64,000 nt of DNA from Mortierella sp. BCC40632 (lineage: Eukaryota; Mortierellomycota; Mortierellomycetes; Mortierellales; Mortierellaceae), in assembly GCA_011634665.1 (NCBI GenBank), contig WAEK01000010.1:1756001-1820000 (forward strand). The letters are read 5' to 3'. This document shows positions 48,930 to 62,100 of this stretch, piece after piece; position 1 is the stretch's first letter, and every line of letters starts with the position of its first letter. Under the pieces are notes generated by a model. The model did not search any database. It was not told the DNA's origin and was given only the letters and a program-made list of their open reading frames with translations. The position numbers and the translations under genes were made by a program.

Positions 48930-50458
48930 TCCCATCTCACTTCCACTCCCTCCCCCCTCCTCTTCTCCCACTATTGATAAACATAGCCATCGGGGTTCGA
49001 GAGATGACGGAATGTTATTAGCTTGCACGTTGGAATAAAGTACGTGTAGCGCCGCATTATCTGAACTAAGAATGCTCCTTGCAACAGAAGAAGAAGAAAG
49101 AAGGGGTAAAAGAGAGAGGCGGGAGAAGGATGCGAGAATAGAGGGGGGGGAGGGCGTCTAAAAGATTGTTGTCCAGATCGGCGAGTGACATTTTTATTTT
49201 TTTTGTATCGTGTTGTTGTCAGGGAATCAAAATTGCTCGTCCTGCAAATCATAGTGGGCTGGTTTTGGGCCGGAGGGACCTCTTGGCTCGAAACCACATG
49301 GGAGGATGCTTATGCCTAGTCAGGGTATCCCACGACCTTGAGCATTATGCGTCCACTCTGGCCAGCCCCCTGCCAACCAGCCCGCCAACCAGCTCGCCGG
49401 CTTTTGTCTTAACATCGACCTCTTTGCCTCGTTTTACTGTCTTGTCTGAATGGTCAATGCCCCACCCAAGCTAGTCACACCTTCTCTGGTGGCATCTGTC
49501 TTTTGTTCTTCTATTTGAACATTCCCTTTCTCTGTCGAGCCTCACAGTAACGGGGAGCAGCATTCTGGGCGCAAGACGAGATCTTGGGCCAACCCTCTTC
49601 TTCTCAACAGTCTCTCTTAGCACAAAGACGGTAGAGTTGGGTGAGCGCTAATTCGATAGCGATTGCCCAAGAGAACAGTAGCATGATAAAGAATAGGGCA
49701 CTGACTCCCTGTCTAAACGTGATTTTTGTTTTCTCCTGTCCACTTTCTCGTTCGTATTTTGTATTGAGTGTGCATGCGGTGTGTTTGTTCGTGAGTAGTC
49801 TAGAATCCAACTGAATTGAGCAAACGGGGCGTGTGTGTGCGCACGAGGCTGCACAACAACTGGCGTCGTTGTGATCGGACACATATAAAAAACCAAATGC
49901 TTACAATGAGTGCACCCATCTGTGAGACGATCCTTTCATTGCAGCACCCTGTTCAGCCTTGGTCTTTCTTTTTTCTTTCTTTTCTTCTCGTCCCTTTGAC
50001 TTACATCTTCCTATAACAGTTGTACGCACCTTGTCTCTCTCTTTCTTCCTTCATCATTTTCTCCCAGTATAGTGATCCGGACCCATACGTCCTTTCTCTT
50101 TCTTCTCCCTCCCCCTTCTTTCATTTCAGATGGTGAATATTCTTCACCAGTTTGGTAAGCAAATGACCCAAGAGCAGAGTTCCTGGTGCAGACACAGAGC
50201 TTTTTAGAGCTCTTCTTATATGCCCTACTTTGAGTCTGCTTTGAGGCAGCCCTACCCCAACGGCTGTTCACCACTCCTCCCCTTCTTCCATTTTCCCCCA
50301 GCCGTTTCACCAAAGGTGGGCCGAATTGGGAACGCGTGCAACAGATGTCGATGCCCCAGTCTTCTTCCATGGCCTTTGGTCTTGCGACCCCTTTTTCATC
50401 TGTGTTGTTCTTTCTGTATCTTGGTGCAGCAGAATACGCCTGTCGAGGGCGCGAGGGA

Positions 50459-50520
50459 AGAGAAGGAAGGGAAAGGGAAGGGAAGGGAAGGGAAGGGAAG
50501 GGAAGGGAAGGGAAGGGAGA
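50459..50520. repeat. GGGAA pentamer repeat
   Basis: About ten GGGAA units in the gene-poor region, purine-rich on the plus strand. Such tracts can adopt triplex-like structures. Confidence 0.8.
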
Positions 50521-51832
50521 GGAAAGGGAGAGGGAAGGGAGAGGAAAGGAAGAGACGGGTATTCGTCCTACCATTCATCTCCCAGACGGACCTTCTCGTC
50601 CTGCACTCTTTGCGACAGACCTATCACACCACAACGCAACCACGACTACACCGCCGCCCTCTTTTTGTTTTTTTGTCTCCTTCAATGGTGAGCTGTCCCC
50701 CACGATTCATTCACAGGTTGAAAACCAAGAATTCGTCCACTTCTTCTTCCTCGGTACCTGCAGCACCCTGTCCATCTCGCCAATCCATGCCCCCCGGCCA
50801 TGCATGTCTTGCTTACTTTGCTTTTTTTTTTTTTTTGCCCGATACCCGATACCCGATACACATTCCACTTATGAATTCTTTTTTTTTTTTTTTTTTTGTT
50901 CATTTACTTCTTCTTCTCCTCTCCTCCCAATACCCTGCTTTCATTACCTGAAGGTGGAGAGGGGGAGTGCGCGCATGAAGAAGTCATTCTCTCGTAGTCT
51001 GCTCATAGGGAGCAAGGGTAGGGAAGGCGGTGTGAAGGGGAGAGAGGACCATGACGAAGAGGGTTGTTTAAGTCGGACGGGAGTAGAGAGAGAGAGAGAG
51101 AGAGAGAGACAAAGAGAGATAAGGAAGGAGTGGGAGCCCCTTCCACTTTGTGCGAGTGTGTGAGTGGTGGCCATTGTCGCGTCTTTTGACTCTGCCACCG
51201 TCTGGATAGTACCTTGGGCGAGCCAAATTGGCCTAGATCGGCTATTGCTCATTTGCCTGGCATTCAACTTTCATACCCGTGACGCCATGACGGCTCCCCT
51301 CTGGTGGAGCATACAGAGCGAAGAAAAAGTGAGCGAGAGAGAAGCAGATACGTCAGGGCCGGTGTCTCCTTGGAGTTGATATCATCGGGTGGGTCTTTTT
51401 GGCTATTTTCTCTTTGGATATTGCCTCCTCCTCTTTGTCCTCCTCCGTTCTCCTGAGACTAGAACGCTCGACTGGCCAGCTGTTCACTGAATTTTGTCAG
51501 AACGAGCGTTGACTATGGATTGGCCTTTTGGCTCGGTCCAAGTCCAAGTCCAGGTCCAATCCCCCCTTGCTGCTGGATCGTTCTTAGCGGACGAAATGCC
51601 TCTGGTTAGAATCCGAGCCTCGCGAGGACAAGAAAGCTCCTCGTCGTCCCAATACCCCTTCACACATGCCCTCCCTCAGTGTCAATGTCATCACCATGAC
51701 ATTCAGGTGGACCAACCGAGGCGGAGCACGGCTAACGTCTGTCCGCCTCCCAAGTGTCCGGTCAACTCCCATTTATTCCTTTCTCTCTCTCTCTCACTCT
51801 TTGACCCTGTCTCTGTCTGACCTGTTTGAGTA

Positions 51833-51834
<2 letters not shown>

Positions 51835-51881
<47 letters not shown>
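51835..51881. repeat. T47 homopolymer
   Basis: The longest homopolymer in the window, about 175 bases upstream of the candidate TATA box of the Ran1-like kinase gene. Confidence 0.9.
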
Positions 51882-51882
<1 letters not shown>

Positions 51883-52054
51883 TATTCTCTCTCTCCCCTT
51901 TCTTTACCAATGTCGGGCCTACTCGAGATGGTCTTTTTAACAAACCAACCAAAAAAAAAAAAGGGGTTCGACCCACGACCCATACACAAGTCGACCCTCT
52001 CCCCGACCGCTCACCCAGTCCCTTCTCTCCCACTCGATCGAGATCATTGGGGTC

Positions 52055-52062
52055 TATAAAAG
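52055..52062 (+). promoter_or_regulatory. Candidate TATA box (TATAAAAG)
   Basis: TATAAAAG in GGTCTATAAAAGTAGCC context, 555 bases before the kinase ATG. It is followed by the long CT repeat that forms the likely leader. Confidence 0.45.
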
Positions 52063-52116
52063 TAGCCAGTCAGAAGGTTCAGAAGGACACATCCTCACCT
52101 CTTTTCTTTCTTTCTT

Positions 52117-52120
<4 letters not shown>

Positions 52121-52200
<80 letters not shown>
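52121..52200. repeat. CT microsatellite in kinase leader
   Basis: About 38 CT dinucleotides in an almost perfect run, between the TATA box at 52055 and the kinase start at 52610. It is the longest of several CT tracts that precede start codons in this window. Confidence 0.9.
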
Positions 52201-52209
<9 letters not shown>

Positions 52210-52476
52210 CTTTCTCTTTTTAAATTGTCTTTGTATTTTTTCCCTCCTTCCTCCTCTTCCACTTTCTATCGCCATCTTCATCTGTTTTATCTCCTCCCTA
52301 GTCTTTCTTGCTGCCTCTATCTCTTTCTGCTCTTTTTACTGCACGGTTTTTACTCCTTTCCACCTCGACCGCCCAACCTCGGACCTTTCTTTTTTTTTTC
52401 CACACACGTCTTCTCCATCTCGATCCGCATCGACCCGATCCGGTCTGCGCGATTTCTTTCTGATCGATTGTTTTTC

Positions 52477-52507
<31 letters not shown>

Positions 52508-52609
52508 CTCTCTCTCTTTCTTTCTTTCTCTCTTTCACTGTCCCTGACTCTTCCATTTGACGCCATCACCATCACCCCTCCACTCACTCACATACCCAAA
52601 TATACCACA

Positions 52610-54226
52610 ATGACACCCACATCACAACCCGCTCTTGCGGCACGGCGTACACCACAGGCGGTCGATTCTGGCAGACTGATCCTTCAGGACCTGCTAGGCG
52701 TCGGTGCTTACGGGTGTGTGTACCGGGCACAGGACTCGGTGACAGGCCAGACTTTGGCGGTCAAGTGTCTCAATACCTCGGGCCTCGACACACGTCAGTT
52801 GGCCTTTCAGCGGCATGAAGCCGAACTCCACGGACGGGTCTCGGGGCACCCGAACATTGCGACGTTACACAGGGTCGTTGCAGAGGGCGAGGCATTGTAC
52901 ATGGTCATGGATTGTGGTCTCGAGGGGGATCTCTTTTTTGCCGTGACAGAACGTGGCGGATTTGTGGGCAATGACCTGGCCATCAAGTCTGCGTTTGGTC
53001 AGATCGCTGCCGCGCTTTTGCATTGTCATGCTATGGGTGTCTACCACCGCGACCTCAAGGTAAAAGGCATTTTCTCTCTCTCACACACTTCTTCATTCTC
53101 TCGACAAACAGGTCTTTCTTTTTTCCTTTTGTGCCCTCTCCTCTCTTTCTCTCCCCTGCTGCCTTCTCTTTCTCTATTTCTTTTTTCATCTCTCTTTAAT
53201 GCCTTTTACCTCACTGCATACACCATACCCATCTCTCTCTCCCTCTCTCCCTCACTCTCTCGAAATGGAGATCAATTGTTGCACTCGGACGTCTTTTGCT
53301 TCCCCTCTTCTTCCTTTCCCCACAGATGCTGCCTTCTCTCTCTCTCTCTCTCTCTCACTCACTCTTTCTCCCCCCCATTCCATATCCCCTGTCATTGCCC
53401 TCACAGGCACCCTCGCTGTTTGACGCATACAGTCTCAAGGGGAAAGGGAGACGCGCGATCAAGGCGAGAGAGCACAGATGGAAGGAGGGGAGAGAGAGAA
53501 GAGAAAGAAAGAGTGAAAAAGAAAGAAAGAGAGAAAGAGAGAAAGAGCGGCAGGCGAGGGGGGAGAGAGGCGAGGGGTGGAGAGGACAGCATGGGGGGGT
53601 GAGGAGAGGAAGAAGTTAGGAAAGAGAGAGAGAGAGAGAGAGCAGGTGCAAATATCTAATAGACTTCAACCTGCTCGACGCGTGAAGGAAGAGAGAGAGA
53701 GCAAGGAAACCTTTCTCCTTCCCCCCTCCCCTCCTTCCTTTCTTTCTCCGCCCAAACGTGGAGACGCGTTCTTGGACGCGGTTACTGATGAGGCGTCCAT
53801 CACAATCAATTGACCAATGGGTGATCACTATTTCTTGTATGGACGCCTAGAAGAAAAACAAAATACCGTCCAATATAATCTGAATTCCTTTGGATTAAGA
53901 AGGAGGGGAAATACAAAAAAAAAAGGTCGCGTCCAGCGTGCCAGTTTGGTATCGACCCTTGGTAGCATCACACTAAACTGTACCTCCAGGGCCTCATATC
54001 CTATCTTGACTGACACCTTGACTGACCTTCTCGCCCATTGGTATATAACCTTACCCATTTGATTGTACAACACCTGTGCAACATCGACCCATTTAGCCTG
54101 AAAACATCATCATGGTTGGTGACACGGTCAAGCTGGTGGACTTTGGTCTGGCGACTTCGGAGCCGGTTTCCAGCGAATTTGGATGTGGGTCCACCTTTTA
54201 CCTATCACCAGGTACGTACTCATCCC

Positions 54227-54262
<36 letters not shown>

Positions 54263-55456
54263 TCATTTTTTTTCCTTGCTCCTTTCCTCTTCTCCACACG
54301 CGTCTATACATTCAGAAATACATTACATGGTCACCTACATGCACAACACGCCTCCTCTCCCCTTCCCTCCACACATTTACATTTTTTCCCTTGTGCAAAA
54401 GACACGGCCCTTTCTCTTTCTTTGTGGTGAGTGGGACGGGAAGAGTGAAAAGAAAGAGCAGGAGAGAGAGAGAGAGAGAGAGAATGAGAGAGTAGAGCAG
54501 AGCACGCGAGATTTTGGGACCGTGCCTGCGGACCTGGCCACACATACACACACAGGATAAAATTGAGAAAGAGAGAAAGGAGGGGGTGTTGGCCCCAAAG
54601 GAGAGGAGAGAAAACACCATAGTTGACTTCGCACTCCAAGTCTTTCCTCTTTCACTTTTACTTTCTTCCCCCCTTTTTGGCTGCATTCGGGCGTAGGTGA
54701 GGGACACTGAAAAAAGAAAAAAAAGGCAGTGTTTGTGTGTCATGTTGTACCTGTTTGTATGCACTAGGTCCATACACACATACTCTCTCTCTCTCTCTCT
54801 CTCTCTCCAGCCTGTACCTCGCTTTGAGCAGGCAAAAGAAGAAAACACCCTTTTTTTTTTCTCATTCACTGAACTAATCCTGTGGCATGCCTTACGCGAA
54901 ATGACCAATAGAATGCCAAGGAGGATATTCCGAGGCAGTCAAGTCCTATGATAGTGCATCAAACGATGTCTGGTCCCTGGGCGTGATCCTCATCAACCTG
55001 GTTTTTGGTCGCAATCCATGGAAACAAGCTTGTTCACGGGACGAAACCTTCTCGGCCTATGTTGCCAACAACGATTTCCTACGCACCATCCTCCCCATGT
55101 CTGACGAATTGAACGAGATCATCCAGTCCGTCTTTTGTCTCAACCCCAAGAAAAGGATCTCGCTCTCGGATCTCGCACGTCGAGTCCAAGATTGTGAAAG
55201 TTTTACCGCTCCTGAGTTCCGTGCTTCGACGAGAAAAAGTCCAAAATCGAGTTCTCCGTTGGTCCTATCGCCATCTAATACCGCTGTGGCCGATACTACT
55301 ACAACCTTGGTATGTACCCCGAGACCCACTGGTGCTTCAGCAGCAGATGTCAATAGGGGAGCAGCCGCGGGAGGAGGAGCAGCAGCCACCTCGGGTGATG
55401 ATAGTGGCAAGGACCAAGGTCAAGACTCTGGAATTGACCTCCTATCGCACCCATGA
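52610..55456 (+). CDS. Ran1/SKS1/VHS1-like Ser/Thr protein kinase
   Basis: Exons 52610..53059, 54097..54211 and 54912..55456 (phases 0 and 1) give 369 residues. Kinase motifs in order: glycine loop GVGAYGCVYRA, lysine in LAVKCLN, HRDLK (146-150) split from PEN by intron 1, DFG (165-167), STFYLSPECQGG spanning intron 2, and DVWSLGVILINLVFGRNPW. The SPECQGG activation-segment end and HPNI context are typical of the fungal Ran1/Pat1, SKS1 and VHS1 group, which act in nutrient-controlled differentiation and glucose signalling. A Ser/Thr/Ala-rich tail of about 85 residues follows. Introns are unusually long (1,037 and 700 bases) and filled with CT, GA and CTTT repeats. Confidence 0.9.
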
Positions 55457-55637
55457 AGATCGTATTAAACGCGTACCGGAAGGAAGGAGGAAGAAAGTAG
55501 CCTACACCAGCAGACAACAAGGCAACGGAGACCTTGATCTGAAGGTAGAGAGGTGCGCCACTGACCTGGACAACCCTCCGAGGCATGCGGCAAGCGACAT
55601 TATCAGGACAAAGAGACAGAGAGGCAGACAGACAGAC

Positions 55638-55676
<39 letters not shown>

Positions 55677-57495
55677 GGAGAAAGGGGAGACAGCCCGCAC
55701 GCAACAAACAAGGGACGAGGACAGCACGGTACAAAGGAAAGGAGACCCTCCCGGATGCCCTTTGTGTTGCAGTCTGTGTCCCCCCTACCCTCCCTCTCCC
55801 TTTCCCTCCCTCCCTCTCTTTCTCTCTCTCTTTCTCTCTCTCTCTTTCTCTCTCATGGTCAGAGAGGACACTTGATCTGTCAAGTTTGCATATGTGCCTC
55901 TTTCGATCATTTTTTTTTTTTGATTCTTTTTTTTTCTCGTATAAACAGGACCCGGACCAAACCTATCGAGTCTCTCTCTCTTTTGCCTTCCATTTCTGTC
56001 ACATTATTTTTATTTTCTTTCTCCTTCCTTGATTCTCGGCCCCACCTCTCAATCTGTCTCTGTAACGGAAGCGATATATTCTGGAGGGACTAAACATATG
56101 TTCTCCCTAGCTGAGACGGATCCTATCCTATCCTATCCTATCCTTTTTCATATTTTTTCTTGCCCCTATTCTATTTCCCCCTTTGACTTCCCAGCATTTT
56201 TTTCTCTCTCTTTCTCTCTTCTTTCTGTATTTGTAGTACATATTCACTTCTTTTCTCATACTCAACTCATATTCTCTCAAAAAGAAAAAAAAATGCACAC
56301 ACCGCATTCGCATGCAACAAACAGCCCTACCCATTCCAATTGACTGTTTGTCCGCGGCATTAGTACACTTCATAGTCATTCTCTCTTTTTAAAGTCATAG
56401 TCAAATAGTCTTGTAGTTTGCAGAACAGTCCATTTTTTTTTTTTGACTCCCCTTTGCCCTTTGTAGGGCACAAAAAAAAAAGCTGTAAATATAACTCATT
56501 TCTTTTTTCTTTTTCTTTTTTATTAATGAATGCTGCACCATTTAAAGAAAAAAAAAGGGGAGATGGACAAAAAAGAGTGCTCTCCCCCCCCCCCTTCTCC
56601 CCGATCTCTCGGATTGTCCAGATTCAATCCACTCACGGATTAAAGTGAAGAGGTGAAAAAAAAAAAAAAAAAGCAGGTACATTGCTCTTCTCGCATAATT
56701 CCATTCTCGCAATCTTGCTCGATCCGTTTCGCGTGTGTGCACTTTTTTCTTTTATTTTTTATTTTTTTTTTATATTTCTTGGTCTCGACCCTCACTTGTT
56801 TTTGATTGCGTTTCTCACTTTGGCATTTTCTTTTCTTTTCTTTTTGCTCCACCACCACAACCACCATCTCTTTTCCTCCCTCCTCTGGTACAACACCAGC
56901 TAACAAAAAAAAAAAAAAAGTATATGTTGTGTAGACCAAAGAAAAAAGATGGTCTCCGAGAACCTATAAGAGATATTATCTCTAATGAAAGAAAGAAAAA
57001 AAAAGGTGTAGCAGTAGAAGGGAAAGATGAGAGAAGTGAAGGCTTGATGGATGGATCGTACTAATCGAGTACATACTTACTCAACTAACCACATCATCAC
57101 CTCTCTCTCCTTCTCTCTCTCGAAACGCGCGCACGCGTCTGTAGTTTTCTTTCCCGCTAGGTCCGCTTGGCGGCGGCCTGTGTCTCTGTACCGAAGAAGA
57201 AAAAAAAAGTCCATGGCATGGAAGGAGACGGCATATTTTGTTGCTATTGCTATTGCTGTACAAAATAATGAAAAAAGAAAGTGACCCATGAATGCCATGT
57301 GGGCGTGTGCGCATTTCTTTTCCCTTCCTCCCACCCCGCCTCCCTTCTTTCCCTCTCTCACTATCTCTTTTTTCATTGGCAACGCTGAGCTTGCGCGCGC
57401 GTGAATGTGTATGCACCGCACCGTGGAGTTGTGTACGTGTGTGCGTGTGTGTGATATGTGAGCTTTGTTAACTTAATGGTCTATGCGTTCCAAAC

Positions 57496-57540
<45 letters not shown>

Positions 57541-58459
57541 TCTTTCTTTTTCTTCGCTCACATTATCTCCCTCCCTTTCTTCTTGATTACCAAAGAGTTT
57601 TAAGCTGTGGTAGAAACAAAAAAAATTACGCCGCAAAAAGGAACAAGTGGACAACACCTTAGAAAAAGGTGTGGTTTGGATAGAGAGAGAAAGAGAGAGA
57701 GAGAGAAAAGAGAGTTCCTGGCATGAATTTCATGCTAGATGCCCTTTGTGCTACTCTGCCTTCCCTCCCCTTCTCCCTCCTTTGCCGGTCCACACGAATC
57801 CCGTGCCTCTTCACCGGGCCACAGGGATCCTAACCCTCTTTTTCTTTCTTTCTTTCTCTCTCTCTCTCTCTCTCCCTTTTCCTTCCAACCTCTCTCATTC
57901 TCGCGCGTGCACTCTCACTCTCTCCTTTCCTTTCGTTACTCCTCCACTCCATAACTCAGAAGCGTTTACAATTAATCAAGATTCAACAAACATCGGACGA
58001 ACCAATGAAGGAAGAGGAGGAAGGAAGGGGAGGGGGGAAGAAGGAAGGGATGTGTATTCTGAGGCACTCCCCATCTCCCCCACTTCCTCTTCCGGAGGTG
58101 GCTGGATCAGGTTCCGTTACTCAAGAGCCTGGATCGACTCTACGATTTAGTCCTTCATTTCTTGCTCTGGATCTCTCTTCCTCTCTTTCTCGCGCGCGCT
58201 CTCTCTCTCGCTCTCTCGCTCTGTACTCCCCCCTTTGGTCTTGTTGACCATCCTTTTTTTCTTTTCATCTTTGGATCCATGGCGTTATCATTGTCCCAAT
58301 GGTCCAATAACATGCGCACGACACCATTGCATGAATCTGACATGGTCAAAAGCCCAAGAGATCCATGCGGAAGAAATCATTCACATCGTGAACTCGCTCC
58401 CATTGAATCATTCAAGTGAATGAAATAGTAGGGAAAAAGAAAGAAGGAAACAATAACAG

Positions 58460-58518
<59 letters not shown>

Positions 58519-59110
58519 GACCGTTTAGCGTCCTCTTCCTCCCCTTCCCTTCTCCCCTTCCCCTGTTCTCTCTCTCTCTCTCTTCTCGCACACCACATGG
58601 GCAAGACTCTAACTTTCTTTTTTGACGCCTCTCCTTGGTTACGCCAATGGTATAGTCATGTTCCTGAATGCACTTGCTCCTCCCAGGAAGGGGAGAGGGA
58701 GGAGGGTGTTAATCAGAGGACAGAAAAGTAAGGGAAGAAAGAAAAAAAAAAGCCAAGTCTTCCTTTCTCCTTTTAGTCTGATTTGTTTTTTTGTTATATT
58801 CAATTGCACAAGAAGAAGAAGAGGAAAAAGAAAAGAAAAAAAAACAAATACAAATGAAAAATAGCAGCTGATTCCCTAACAGAAAGACTTCCCCTCTCCC
58901 TACCAACCTTTCTTTCTAAACCTCCCCACTCCCCTCCCCACCTAATCTCACGCTCCCGATCCATCCGAGGTACACTATGAACTCTTCCTTCCTCTCCCTT
59001 TCCACTAGAAGCTAGTTTTACTACTACTAAGACGATGATGATCACTTCTCAACCTCCAACATCATGATAGAGTCCTTTCTCTCACTCTCTTTTTTTTTTT
59101 CTTCTTCTTC
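55457..59110. other. Intergenic region, one possible unresolved small gene
   Basis: 3.7 kb between the kinase and the large minus-strand gene. It contains a GA microsatellite (about 55645-55672), TCCTA repeats (56119..56144), a CT tract (about 57498-57536) and an AAC repeat (58460..58519). Around 57957-58430 two frames look more protein-like than the surroundings and are described as a finding. Otherwise I see no gene. Confidence 0.45.
58460..58519. repeat. AAC trinucleotide repeat
   Basis: About twenty AAC units, uninterrupted. The frames over it give poly-Thr, poly-Asn or poly-Gln, but no gene is supported there. Confidence 0.9.
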
Positions 59111-62100
59111 TCATACAATCTGCTTCTTTTCGCTTGCCTCATCCAACAAGAGATTGCTCACGGCCCGAAGTGGAAGTCCAGAAGTCATGTCCCCCTTCGA
59201 GAAACCAGTCGTATTCATCGTCGTCGAGGTCGATCCAAGATTCATCCGCATCCGGATCGAGGAAGACTCCAAAAATTCATCCGCCAAAGGTGTCGTTCCC
59301 TTCCTGGATTGGAGTGGGGTTGCGATCTCACCAATCTCGTTCATGTTTTCTTCCACATCTTCGATTCCCCTTCCTTCAATCCTCTCTTCAAAACCATCTT
59401 CGTCTTCGTCTTCGTCATCATTTTCGTCTACTTCACCGGCTCGGTCTTCCTCTGCACTGTCCACGGCCATGTCATTATTAGACCGGTACTTGGTTGAATG
59501 ATGTTTGCTTCGACTCATCGGTGTCCTGTCCTGATCTCCTTCCATTTTAGTCCGACTCAATTTTACCTCTTCTTCTTCTTCACTATCAATCAGCATTTTG
59601 GTCGACTCCATCTCAAATTTGGAAACGTTTGCCTTTGAATCCTGAGGATCGGTTGTCATGGCAGTGCTCGTAGTGGTGGTCGTAGACCCTTCCAGGGTTC
59701 GACCTTGATCATTATTGAGATGAAGACTGTTGTAAGAAACCGTGGTTGAGGACCATTTTCCAAGTCGATCCCTCTGTTGCTGCTGCTGTTGCATTCGATG
59801 ATCGGTCATCGTGCCTGATCCAGATACATCCTCGTCATCCTCGCCCAATTCGTCGTGCTCATCTTCCGACCCTCGAGACTCAGGTGAGGAAGGGGTTGAA
59901 TTGGATGCGATTGACTTTTCTGATTCTTGGCGACGACTCCGATGACGGTCATTCAAGGAAGAGGGTTGTTGCTGTGAGGCCAGAGTCGATTGTCCTCCTA
60001 ATGCCAATGGTGACTCATGTGAAGGGGTTGAGGAAGTATGAAAAGGCCGGTGTCCAGAATGAGATCCAGAGCTGCTCTGACGGTAATGTCGAAGCAAAGG
60101 TGTACTCGACATCTTGCGTGCCGTTCGAATCGTATTCGATCCTGGTGGTCCGCCTGGAGGGGAGGGCATAGAATCCTGTGCTGTGGATCCAGGGGTATTG
60201 CCCGCAAGGCCCGTCATCGTAGACGCGTTCGGTGGAGATGATTGGATTCGACTGAACAAACTGCTGTCATTCGTAGCCAATGCCTTGATCCGAACCGGAG
60301 GGGATGAAGATGGGGATCGGTAGGGTCCCACACTCGAGGAAGAATCATCGCCTGTCGGACTAATGATCCCTGTCGTCGTAGTCGTAGTCGTAGTCGTTGT
60401 TGTTGGCGATCGATGTTGGTGACTCAAGTGATGGTGGTGATGCGGATCCGAGGACGAAGGACCAAAATCGGCTCTGGCGCCGCCGACACGTCCTGTGGCC
60501 GTGAGGGGGGTCGAAACCATCCGTTTCAGAGTTCCACCACCAACGTGACCACTGGTTGATTCTTTGCCCGATCCGAGAGGTGAGAAATGGGTTTGATTTC
60601 CTCTAAACTCGGGCAAATCTGGAAGATCCTCCATCGACAGCCTTCCACTTGCCTATTATTTTCCCAAGCCAAGGAAGGAAGGGAGGAAAGGGAAAAAGGG
60701 AAAAAGTAATCAGGATTTAAGATTTAGTTTTTCCCCCTCTTGCCAAATTAAGGTTAATGACAACAAAACAAGAAATGGATATCTGATTTTGATCCCATTC
60801 CATCCTTTGTTGTTTTTCCCACGTACCACAAGCCCTGCCCAATCCAGGTACATCTTGATCGTCAATTCGAGATGGTGTTCGGGTGTCAGTTCCACACATC
60901 CCCAGGGATGATCTTTGCATCGACTACCATACTTGGCCTGCAACTGTTGTGCACACTCAACCACTTCTGAAAATTGGACCGTCGTCTTGCCCGAAGCACC
61001 TCCCCCTCCTCCAGGGGCTGCATTGATTAACGCGCCTATAGAAAACACAAAAAATGAATGTGTTGTGAACAAGAAGTACTAAACTCTTGAAAAGTCTAGG
61101 AAATAAAAAAAAAATGTGCTTACCTTGGTCCCTGTCCCGTCCTCCATTAGTCGAGGAGGCTGAGGAGGCTGAGTCTGGAGGTGATCCTCTCTCTCGTTGA
61201 TTACCGCCCGATCGCCTTTCCCGGAACAAGAAATGGTCCCCTCTGGATCCAGTTGTCGTTCCTCCCCCTGCTGCTACTACTACTACTGCCGTTGCATCTT
61301 GATCTACCCTCGAATCAGGAGAAGGGGATCTCAGATGCTGATGTCGACCATCAGGATCACTACGACGGTACTGACCACCCGTGGGTGCAGAGCCTTCGGT
61401 CCCACCATGAGCCTCTTGGTAATTGCCAGTGGCTGAATTGTATGAAAGTTTGGTCTATGAAGAGATAGCCACTTCTCTCACGTTAATCCTTTTGGCTTCT
61501 ATCCTCTTCTTTTCTTTTCTTTTTGTTTTGTTTTGTCTTGTCTTGTTTTGTTAAACCATTGCAGAGAAAGATCGACTTACCGTGGTGGCTTTGACTTGAC
61601 TCAATAGAGTCCCAGTGGAGGCACGGCGCTTTAGAGGCTGGTACCGATTGGAATCATCGTCTTCGGGATACCCAAACTCGTCCACACTATCGATACGTCG
61701 ATGTTGATGGTGATGATGAAGAGGATGGCCTGAATGATGGCGAGCTGAATTTTGTTCATCGATCGTACTCTCCTCATCCTTGAGCTCATCCACCGCAAGC
61801 TCATCTTCATCATTATCCTCGCCATCAAAGCTCATCGATGTTGGAATGCGGCCTATTGGGATAGAAAGAGAGAAGGAGAGAGCCAGATAAAATACAGAGT
61901 TCGGGGGGAAGGAAGTTTAGTTCATCTATCAAAAGATCTTCAATCTCCTCTTCTATCCTCCCACCACTACCACCACTACCTTCCCCCCCCAAAAGAAGCT
62001 TCGATAAGACACTATCGAAGTTTCTTTCCTTGAGAGAGCAAACAAAAAACAAAAATAATAAAAAAATGAGCACTTACGCTTCTTGAACCCGAACTCGCTC

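Larger units (their letters stand above)
46503..52609. other. Long gene-poor region with simple repeats
   Basis: 6.1 kb in which I can support no gene on either strand. It contains T-runs near 47216, 47612 and 48567, a GT repeat (about 48288-48320), GGGAA repeats (about 50459-50520), three ACCCGAT units (50837..50858), T47 (51835..51881), a TATA box at 52055 and a long CT leader (about 52121-52200). Open frames here lack domain-like composition or splice support. Non-coding transcripts cannot be excluded. Confidence 0.5.

Noticed and set aside
51960..51985. Possible tRNA from a GGTTCGACCC box-B-like string
   Set aside because: Upstream sequence is an A-tract with no A box and no cloverleaf arms can be drawn.
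52080..52220. Long Ser/Leu open frames across CT repeats, here and in the other CT/GA tracts
   Set aside because: Dinucleotide repeats are open in several frames by composition alone; none joins to domain-like sequence.
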